From positions 20,842,017 to 20,906,016 of the forward strand of contig NC_040025.1 in NCBI RefSeq assembly GCF_000972845.2: a stretch of DNA of 64,000 bases, written 5' to 3'. The position numbers were made by a program, and so were the translations under genes. Positions 54,851 to 64,000 of the stretch are shown one piece after another. A model generated the notes under the pieces. The model did not search any database and was not told the origin of the DNA. It saw only the letters and a list, made by a program, of their open reading frames with translations. This DNA comes from Larimichthys crocea. Taxonomy: Eukaryota > Chordata > Actinopteri > Sciaenidae. The first letter of the stretch is position 1, and every line of letters begins with the position of its first letter.

Positions 54851-55235
54851 AAACAGGAAAAGGAGGAGAGGACAAAGTTAACAAAAGCAGGAAAAGGGGA
54901 CGGTGAATTAAGACGGAGAACGGTTTACAGAAGCTTCTTATTGCAGCTGCCATCTGCGTGTGAGTTTGTGTGCGCGTTTTCTTTTATGTGTTTGGGTTGG
55001 AGATGGCCAGTCAGATGGGTAATGAGTGACCCTTCCTCCCTGGCATGGTTCTGCCGTCACACCGGTATTAATCTTCCTACATCAGCCCCTCTCTGAACCG
55101 ACAGTAGGCCTCATGGGGCCCACAGACACACGCACACACATATATACGCACACTCACACACACAGAAGCATTGATGCATGAGCGAGGTGGCAATGATGAA
55201 TGGAGATGTTCTTAAGATCTGTTTAATAAGTGTTA
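54851..55235. other. Gene-free spacer
   Basis: Purine-rich DNA, then unique and CA-rich DNA. No gene. Confidence 0.45.
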
Positions 55236-55239
55236 GGCA

Positions 55240-55355
55240 GGGCCCCTGTGAGAGCAACCGGGAAGAAGACGGCATATACATATCTGCAAATGGAGCCTAA
55301 CTCACTGGGGCCTGAATTACAGCCCATTTGACCACATTTGCACCGCTCACCATGA
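55240..55355. promoter_or_regulatory. Short unique regulatory-like block
   Basis: CATATCTGCAAATGGAGCC near 55279 and GGCCTGAATTACAGCCC near 55309. Weak candidate with no repeats. Confidence 0.25.
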
Positions 55356-58209
55356 GAAGGGAACACAGAGAGAAAAAGCAGAGAGAGATTTAGAGTGTTA
55401 GGATGTGTTAGAGGGTGAGGAATTTTTATTTTTGAAATTTTGCAAAGATACGTTTTTTATCTTAACAGTGTGCCAGTTATTATTCATGACTCTGCCATGT
55501 GTCAGGACTTAGTGCGGATCCACCTGTTGAATCTGTGTGTGTGTGTGTGTGTATGAGGGTTGAAGGTGTCAGAGGTGTGAACATTAGGACTCAACTTGAC
55601 AGTCTGTCAAGATTACCCAGACAGGGGTGACACCTCAAACAACTTGCTAATAACCACGTACTTTACATATGGCATTAACACATTTATGTCAATCAGTGCA
55701 TATACATACCACTCTAATAATTTGATTCTAACTAGATTAATGCAGATGTCTTGTGAACATCGATATCTTCCACAAGTTCATATTAGAATTTGTGTAAATC
55801 CGTTTTTTTGAACGACTGTGTTTCGCCGGTGCACTTTAGAAAATCAGTGAATGCAAAGTGATGTTTGAGTGAAAAACAGGGTAGTGACAGCAGAGTTTAT
55901 GTTGACATCTAGCATGTCAAATAACATCATGTGTTGTGGTGCTGTAAGTTTTCAAAAGCAAACAGTTTAACACTAATTAAATGTCAGTTTTCATTCTGGG
56001 ATCTTTTTTTGTGCTTCTTTGGGAGCTAACACACATTAACCAGATCAAGCAAATCCCATAAAGTATTTGTCAGCTGCTACTGAATTATAATCCATTTTAA
56101 ACTACAACAATCAGTCTGCTGTGTGGATGTAAATGCACTTTTAGGGCCCCTGTCCCCCTGCACTCTCTTTAATCTAATCTCTTCATCTGCCAAGCAGTTT
56201 GTATTTTATTTGTCTTTATCGTCTCATCTATTTGAGTCCTCTCCCACTTCATACCTGTCATCTTAGCCCTAACCTCTCAGAAGTCCCTCTCTTTATTTTT
56301 TCTCCTCGTTTTTCTCTGTTAAGAGCCTGGTCATGGAAGCTTGGGCTCTGTGTTGTCTGACAGCTGCTGCTGCGTACCTTTTTTCTCTCTCCCTCCCTCT
56401 CGTCCCCCTCTCCTCTCCTCTTTTTTAAACACGCGTCCTCATTTCTAAACTATCTATCATGCTGGCAGGGCCAGTGGGGCCTTTAAACTGTGGGATTGGC
56501 ACTTTCTCAGCTGCTGAGCTGGAAAAGGCGACTGCTTGCAGACGGAGACACAAGCGGTGGGCCAGCCTGCTGCAGGCAGGAGGAACAGGAGGTAGCCTGT
56601 CTGAACGCAGGTGGACTGACGATACTCCTCCACCCTGTGAGTGTGTGTATGTGTGTGTTTCTCTGAAAGCGTGTGGCTGCAAAGCTTTTGTGCTAATAGA
56701 GCTCCTGTGGTGCTCCAATGCACTCGGCTTTTTAAGGTTGTTTAAATTTTTGCCATTTCCAGTGGTAAACCCTCACTTTAAAACAAGAAAAGTTTAAGTG
56801 AGCGAAGAGTCATTTTAAGAAATTAATTAGAAAGAAAGTTGATGGTTCTGAGATGGGACTGTGAAACAGAGTGTCTAGATTCCAGGGGGGTTGTCTGCAC
56901 CGAGTTGACAAACTCTGTCTCACTTGGGAGTGAGAGGTGTCTGAAAAGATGGGAACTGCTGACAACATCTGTGTATGTGTGTATGTGCATGAACATCGAG
57001 GCACCACATTTGACAAACATGAAGAAATAACAATGCGGTGCTGTCAGCGGGTCTTGTCCCTGGCAGGGGGTTGGAAGCAAGCACGAAGTGTGATTTTCTC
57101 AGACGAGCAGAGAACCCGCGATGACGCCTCATATCGATTTGCACACGCACACTCGCTTAAACATGACACGTGCATGCCTGCACACATACACTTGCACACA
57201 TACGCACCAGGGCCCTGGTATTGAATCTGTGCATTTACCAGAAATGACAGTATCCCCGATAGGGCAGGACGCGTAAACATAACGACAAAAAGGTGCAGGT
57301 AGAAGTGCTTTTGCGCACACTCGCATATGTCCTAATGTTGAAGGCCCAAATGTCAGTACTAGCTTCTCAGATGAAGCCCGTTTCTCACCCACATCATCAT
57401 TTCCCTCACTTCTCTCAATGTGCTTTCCCCTCAAGACCCCACCCCACCCTCAAACAACCCGTTCCACCACCACACAACACTCCCAAAGCTCCCTGCATCA
57501 TCTGGCACCCGAGCGGTCACACCATCGCCTTGTCATCACAAGCAGAGGTGTGAAGGGATGCAGCAATATGTCCAGGAAGAACACATACATCCATCGTCAG
57601 TCTCACTGTCACAGTCAACAGTTGGCAGTCAGTGCCACTTGGCCGTCCCTGCCGTATCCCACATTGAGGTTATTTGACAATAAAAATAAGAGACACGGCC
57701 ACTCTGTGCATGGCAAATAGGATTTTAACAAGGTTAGGATGAAATGCTGTGTGATGTATCCACTCTGGAAAATATGAGAAATGATTATAAACAAACATAA
57801 TCCTGTCACAGTTGGTTGAACATTTAACTCTTTAGTATAAACCTAAAAACTGGCTTCATTGTATGGCAGAAATATTTAGATTAAAAGTAAAACTAATCAA
57901 CATTTCCAAATCTAGAGTTCACTCTCTGGGGCCCTATTGTTTTTGTAATAGTGGATGGTTGCTCAGACCCCAGAGGGTTAAATGACTGGAGGATTCATTT
58001 CTGGTCAAGAGCATTTCCATTCATCTGCTGTCCAGAGCACTAAAATTAAAGGTATGATTTTACTTTTGTAAAAGTGATATGTTTAGAGAGTATTCTTTTC
58101 TTCTTTTTTTAAAACCACAATATTTGTTTGTCGTAAGCCTTGTGCGTTTTTAGGGTCTAAAAAAAGAGTTGAAGGTTGTGCAGACTTGCTGCTGACCTTT
58201 TCTGGTCCG

Positions 58210-58223
58210 TCAGTAGAGGGCGG
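58210..58223 (+). promoter_or_regulatory. CTCF-like motif
   Basis: TCAGTAGAGGGCGG matches the CTCF core CCASYAGRKGGCRS at all but the first base. It has the same orientation as the candidate at 43217. Confidence 0.38.
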
Positions 58224-58243
58224 TCTATCCTCAGTGGTCTAAC

Positions 58244-58246
<3 letters not shown>

Positions 58247-58280
<34 letters not shown>
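58247..58280. repeat. (TG)n microsatellite, 34 bp
   Basis: Pure TG array directly downstream of the CTCF-like motif. Confidence 0.97.
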
Positions 58281-58283
<3 letters not shown>

Positions 58284-59363
58284 AGTTAATTTCCCAGCAT
58301 AGTGTGTTTTTTTTCTTGTGCTCTAATTACACCAAAACACACAGGCTACCTCTTTCTTTGTCTATCTCTTACTGTTCTCTTACATTCTCTGTTTTTCATT
58401 CCTTCTCTCAGTTTTATCAGTTGGGATAGGTGATAGTTTGGGCATGTGGCCTTTGCATAATGTCTTTATAGCCCCTTCCTGTAACTGCCTCTTTTAAGTT
58501 CTGAAAATTTACCCAGTAAACAATACTAAGTAGAACTAAAATTACCTTGTAATTACAGCTGTAATTTAATAAGTGTTGGAAAATCTCAGTGGACTGATAC
58601 ATGACAAGAAAACAAGACCTTTAATTGTTCTGTAACATAATTCGTTTTTTGCGTTATGACACACCGCTTTCCATGTATAAAAAGTATAAAAAGTAACTCA
58701 AATCATGTTATTTGGTGAGCTGATTAAAATGTTCTCTACAGCTGTGATCGTCAGTAGCTTGTATGTAAAGAGAAATGAAGTCTCTGAAGTATGAAGCATT
58801 TTCCAGCATCTACTGTAGTTTTCAATTTGGGCCATGAGCTGAACACCTGACTTTATTAAGATCAAGTTTTACAAGTTTAACCTGTAGTTTATCAGGTGCA
58901 GTGAACATATAGACTTTTAAATGTAACAATCTAAGCTCTCTGTTCTGCTCAGTCCAGTTTTAACGAACAGCACTGTTTGCCGTGATAGTTATTTTAGAGG
59001 AGGTAGTTGTTACATTCAAAAATGATTTGAGGGGAATATAGTGCTGACCAAAAATTGGTGCTTCCTTACAGTTCATTTTCCATTTTCTATTAGTACGTTA
59101 TTGTGATGTGTTGCTTTATGCCTTTGCAGAAGAAAACTGGAGTGCAGGCTGTCTGAATTCAGTTTATCTTATAGAGATTAGCACCATTGCAGAACTCGCA
59201 TATACATTCAATGCTGTCGAAAATGATACAGACCTGAAAGTCCAACAAATGTCCTTTATCATTTCATCTTTGAATGAGTTCCTCTCATAATGCCCTGTGA
59301 AAGCCGGGCCAAGCCATAACTGGATCGCAAATAATTGTTCATGAAAACTTGTTCATTATCTCT

Positions 59364-59720
59364 GGGATCCATCCATCCATTGTCTGTAACCCCTTATCTT
59401 CACTAGGGTCACGGGGCGGCTGGGGCCTATCCCAGCTGACTGAGAGTGAGAGGTGAGGTACACCCGGAACAAGTCACCAGTTCATCATAGGGCACATAGA
59501 GACAAACAACCATTGACACTCAAATTCACACCTACTGGCAACTGAGAGTCACCAATTAACCTATTGAGTGCAGGTCTTTGGACTGTGGGTGGAAGCTGGA
59601 GTACCTGGAGAGAACCCACGCAGACACGGAGAGAAGAAGCAAACTCCACACAGCAAGGTTCAAACCAGGAGCCTTCTTGCTGTGAGGCCACAGTGCTAAC
59701 CACTTTGTCTATATCAGGGA
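59364..59720. mobile_element. Teleost interspersed repeat (GGTCACGGGGCGGCTGG family)
   Basis: Opens with CATCCATCCATTGTCTGTAA and continues with diagnostic words of a very abundant fish repeat: GGGTCACGGGGCGGCTGGGG, CCTATCCCAGCTGACTGAGA, GGTACACCCGGAACAAGTC, TCACACCTACTGGCAACTGA, GGACTGTGGGTGGAAGCTGG, GAGAACCCACGCAGACACGG and GTGAGGCCACAGTGCTAACC. No internal gene survives. The 103-aa minus-strand frame is repeat-derived. I recognise the sequence but do not assign its formal class. Confidence 0.72.
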
Positions 59721-62700
59721 TTTTCATCCTAAATCTGTAAAAGCTTTTATTATTTTTAACATCTTTCATGGCTTGTCTTTTTGTTGTGGTTTCCAAGTAT
59801 TCACCTACCTAGTTATAACTCAGGTTATGTGGTTATGTATTGTTGGCATGTCTTTAGTTGCGAAACATTTAGTTCAACGATGAAAGGAAAGGTTGTGTTT
59901 GTGGGTACGTGTGCCACATGGTGTGTTTGTTGATAGTTATCAAGGTGCCAGATCACCAGGTAATACTTGTTATGGTAAACCAATTTGTGTACATTGTTCT
60001 AGAAGTGAGGAGTCATGGGACTGTGCGTGACATTGTGTGAGTCACCCTTTCTCTTAGTTCACTGGAGTTCACACACTCCTCTGACTCTGTATCACACACT
60101 TATCTGTAAATCAGGTTTTTCTGCACGCTGTGTCAGATATCAGTCATTCCTCTCAGACTTCAATAATATTACCCTTATTGTGATCACACCACACCTCTAT
60201 TATGCCTTCATAACAGTGTATTAACTAACCCTTATGGGACCCCAGACACTGGTGTTTATATTAAATATGGTAAACTGATATATCTTCATGAGATGCAGGT
60301 CTTGTAAAAAAAACAAAAAAACAATACAGAGCCTAAAATGCTGTCAAATATATATAATCTTCTACAGTATTCTTTTATTATTATATTGTGAAACGCATGA
60401 GCCTGCAGCACAAGGAAGAGACCTTCCTAGTGCTGTTAATTGATGGTCAACTTTCTTATGTCTAGAGGCATAATGCTTTAATATTCTGCGCTCTGTAGTT
60501 GTGTGTGTGTGTACATACAGGTATTCTGGTGTGCCTGTGTGAGTACATGCTCAGGATGAGGGAGACATAAGATAAGAGTCTGTAAAAAGCATGTTCGGAT
60601 TGCCTTCAATTAGTGCGGTCCGGGAGAGATGAGGGGAAAAATTGGATATAGATTGGCACTCACACCGGACAAGAGAGACGGTACAAGATGGAGAGTGTGT
60701 GTGTGAGGGAGAGAAAGTGAGGTTAATGACAGTCTGCTCACAGGCAGGTAATCGCTCTCCCCTTTTCTCTTCCCTTCTCTCTTTGGGTATAATCAGTTTC
60801 CTCTCTATTCTCCCAGTAGTCATGATAATTATTATAACAATTAGCTTCCTTTTCTCTCCGCCACAGTGAACTGTCCCAGCCGCTGCCTGGACGGCACTTT
60901 TTTCTACCCTGTTCGGTCCCCATCCATCTTCTCCTCAGCCAGGTGTTTCTCTCCATCATCTCGTTCTATCACACTCAGTCAGTATCAGTCAATCCCTTAA
61001 CTAGCATTAAATCTGAATACAGCCCTGCGTCAGTTTGAGTAATAATAGTATATATAGATCAAACTGGCTGAGTTTAGGGGGTTACGTGAACCTCTAGTGC
61101 ATGATTCCCGACAAGTTGTTTCATGGGGGTGTGTACTCTTTCACAGGTTAAAACAATAGTTCGACACTACACTTTAGTTAGATGAGAGGACTAACATTAA
61201 GAAACTGATGTAATATCTCTACAGTATTGGGCTAGGCTTATATAAAAATATAAAGTGTGTCAAAGTCAGGTGTATTTCTCTCCTTTGACCTGTCAGTCTG
61301 TAAGCAACAGTCTTCTCCTTGGTTCCTTGGCGCCATCCCTTCGATGGCATGAAGAGGATGTTTATCACGGGGGATGATGTGGTGAAGACTTTGACGAACA
61401 AGCAGATACAGGTTAGCTAACAAACAGCACAAGGTTCACAGAGTTATCTGTGCAGATAAGCAGCTGGCAGTGAAAAACCAAAACAAGAAGAGCCCCCGTC
61501 TCTGGGCGTAATGTAGTGTTTTGTTTTTCCTGCATGCCTCCACGATGTGTAAATCACCAGCATTATTAGATTTTTGTACAAGCATGCTGCATGCTTGACT
61601 CACTGAAGCTGATGACATTTGCTCCTTGGGTTTTGAAATGTGGTACTGAATGACAAGGCATTTTTTGATACTGGTTAGTATTGAAGCAATTTGGTTGGCG
61701 CCATAAAAGTATCTAAGTTTGGTACTCAGCCCAAGACATTCGTTGGCCCCAGAGGATGAAGCCTGCTGATTTTAATGATCCATGTCTTGAGAAATGTCTG
61801 CAGTTCATCAAGTGGCATAATAATCCATCCAACATTTGTCAACTTTGGAAATCCTCTAACTTTCCCCTCATCCTTATGGACAACTTAAAACGTGAGCAGT
61901 CAGTGCACTGTACAATACAAAGATTATGATCAAATCTTTATCAATGGCAATATTCTGACTTGTTGACGTAATGCTGTCAAAAGTAATACTGTTATTATTT
62001 CCATGGTGGAGTAAGTAAGTAAATTCCAAAAAGAGGAGCAACTTCAGTAGTGTTGAAGTGGTTTGGTTACAAATGTTTAGATGTATGACAAACTACTGTA
62101 ATATGTAAGAAGTGTAAAAAGATGTAATAACAAAATAAGGCTATAGAAGAAACCTATTTCACCACCTCAAGCAGAAGTAATGGGTAAGTACAAATAGAGC
62201 CAAAAGATCCTGCGAGGAGAGCTCCACACCGATTGTGAGCTCTAAACCGAAATATTGTATTGATATATCATTGTTTGAGGCCATACTGCCCACCCCCATC
62301 GCTGTACTATCCAACATTCCTGTTGCAAAAACTTCAACATAAAAAATAAATAAATTAGTCTTATTTAACTATCTAACTTGAACTTATTTTTTAGTCTTTC
62401 ATGAGCATATTTTACTTTGACATCCAAATAAAGTCAATCAAAGGTCATAGGAGTGGGGTGAACTGTGTCTTTGACTCAGTGGTAGCTGAAGGGAGTAGGA
62501 CGAATGACCAGCTCAGGAAATTTGATCACAGAATATTGAGAGTAAGTAGAAATCTGTGTGTTCGTGTGTGCATGTGCACATGTGTGTCCAGTGCTGAAGT
62601 GTGTAACCAGGCCTGTTAGGTTGAAGCCCAGTGCCGTCAATCACACAGGGTGGTGGTGGAAGGGGGTGTGGGGGGTGGTATGCAGATACTACTAGCTGTC

Positions 62701-62890
62701 AACAGACCACAGGAAAATGGATGCCTGAGAAAGCCATAACTATGATAAATTTACTCCTTCAATTCTCCGAGTACGCCCCTCCTCTCTCTGTCTCTCTCTC
62801 TCGCTAACACATTCTGATAGACATGCATGCAGTTCACACACATTGCCCCCCCTCCTCTCTCCATACCGCCATACACTATCTCTCCCAAGC
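59721..62890. other. Gene-free stretch
   Basis: AT-rich DNA. A small unique block (about 60560-60640) with TCAATTAGTGCGGTCCGGG near 60606 may be regulatory, and 61630-61730 may be repeat-derived. No gene recognised. Confidence 0.4.
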
Positions 62891-62899
62891 CCCCTCTTT

Positions 62900-63090
62900 T
62901 CCACCAGCAGTCTGCAAGCGTGTGACTAATGTATGCGGTAAAGCTGCTCGCTACCATGCCGCTCACCAGCCCACCACCACCAACCCAATCGGCCCATCCA
63001 TCTCTGCATCCGCGCCGGAGACCGCATTCAAATAAATTTGTCACTGTACGTTTATGAAATATTGATGGCGGGAGAGAGGGAGATGGGGAG
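62900..63090. promoter_or_regulatory. Conserved non-coding element candidate
   Basis: GTGACTAATGTATGCGG lies near 62921. AAATAAATTTGTCACTG at about 63030 is followed by TATTGAT at 63060-63066, a ONECUT/CUX-type core. Unique and GC-balanced in the middle. No splice signal or protein resemblance. Confidence 0.3.
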
Positions 63091-64000
63091 TGAAAGGGTT
63101 GGTTAGGGACAGATCAAAAGGTTTGGCTGGTGAAGGAAAGAAGAGCCAAGTGTGAATAGGAGGGGTGTCATTTTTGAGCGGAGGCCAGGTGAGGCTTAAA
63201 TAAAGACGTGAAGTCTAGGGACTGCTGGGAGACATGGGAGGCAGTTCAGTTATAACAGCGGTTCACATACATCAAAGCTTCAGACACCCAGGAAACATGA
63301 AGATGCGAGCCAAACCATGGGTCAATAGAAAAGTAAAGCATATGCTCTACTTCAAAATTGAATTTTCTCCCCATCCAAATGAAAAAAACATATTTACTCA
63401 CTTACTCTTAGTAGTATCAAGGCATACGAATGATTTGGTTTTATTGGCTCTGGGTTCAAGATCTGTCTTTAAGATTTCTGCCTCAACCACCACACAATAG
63501 AGGTCTATGGAAATGCATTTGTGGTGCTCAAAACTAGGACTGCAATATAATTTAATGCAATTTATCTTCATTCATGCATTAACTTTAAAGTAAAAATTAA
63601 TAATAGTTTAGTTGTTGACACCCTAATGTGTTTGACCCGTGTTACAAACCCCACAAATATTCTACTTACTTGTTATTGTTATTTAAACAGAGAAAGCAGC
63701 AAGTTCTTACATGTGAAAGGCAGCTGTTTGGTGTTTTGTTTTGATAAACACTGAATTGATTACCAAAATCACCAAATTACCAAAAAATAATTTTTTGGTT
63801 GATCTATACTCAAAACCTTGAAAAATCCACATTCTCCGGATAATCCACAGGTCTCTCTGTGAACAATTTTGATTTGAACTACTTTCTTCCCAAGAAAATG
63901 TCCCAATGAAAACTGTTGACAGTGTATTTTGTATGTTATCCTGAGCAATGGGGACAGTGTTGTTGCAGTTAAAAAGAAATCCTATTGACCTCCATTGTAA
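63091..64000. other. Gene-free end of window
   Basis: AT-rich unique DNA after about 63400. Nothing recognised. Confidence 0.5.

Larger units (their letters stand above)
55356..59363. other. Gene-free stretch
   Basis: Mixed AT-rich and CA/TG-rich DNA, including TG arrays near 55527-55551 and 58247-58280 and a CTCF-like motif at 58210-58223. Overlapping frames at 56425-57720 are unrecognised. Confidence 0.4.

Noticed and set aside
59485..59796. 103-codon minus-strand open frame
   Set aside because: It lies in the interspersed repeat at 59364-59720.
16600..64000. A mafb coding exon in the desert
   Set aside because: I looked for a bZIP/extended-homology region in the open frames and found none. 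The gene, if present, lies beyond the window.

Overview
The window looks like nuclear DNA from a ray-finned (probably percomorph) fish. It has short spliceosomal introns with GT-AG borders, two recognisable vertebrate genes, very many (CA/TG)n microsatellites, and interspersed repeats typical of teleosts. Most open frames here are chance frames in non-coding DNA. Only spliced reconstruction gives real proteins.

Layout. (1) 1-4150 is AT-rich and repeat-bearing. It has a CpG-rich promoter-like patch at about 430-660 and an unrecognised coding-looking terminal exon near 2687-2809. (2) 4397-6654 holds a complete four-exon rab5if (C20orf24/OPTI) gene on the + strand, 127 aa, behind a TATA-less promoter with CCAAT and NRF1-like motifs. 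(3) 9512-15338 holds a complete 21-coding-exon dhx35 gene on the + strand, 699 aa, encoding a spliceosomal DEAH-box RNA helicase. All its helicase motifs are intact, and a YY1-type motif overlaps the start codon. (4) About 16.6-64 kb has no gene I can support. It is microsatellite-rich DNA with scattered unique blocks, about 80-350 bp each, rich in homeodomain, SOX, GATA, OTX and E-box-like cores. These look like conserved non-coding elements, but I cannot show conservation from one sequence.

Interpretation. In mammals DHX35 borders a large gene desert whose other side is MAFB. The roughly 48 kb gene-free tract after dhx35 is therefore best explained as the start of the equivalent regulatory desert, with dhx35 as a bystander housekeeping gene and a mafb-type gene beyond the window. 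That is inference from known synteny; no mafb exon is present here. rab5if acts in multipass membrane-protein insertion at the ER and dhx35 in pre-mRNA splicing. Nothing in the sequence suggests they share a function.

Most notable points are an orphan terminal exon upstream of rab5if, an orphan 72-bp exon-like block at 19997-20068, a perfect 16-bp homeodomain palindrome at 53197-53212, inverted MAF-type half-sites at 36684-36698, three CTCF-like motifs, and a perfect 42-bp tandem duplication at 20869-20952. I found no tRNA, rRNA, CRISPR array, viral gene or intact transposase/reverse transcriptase.
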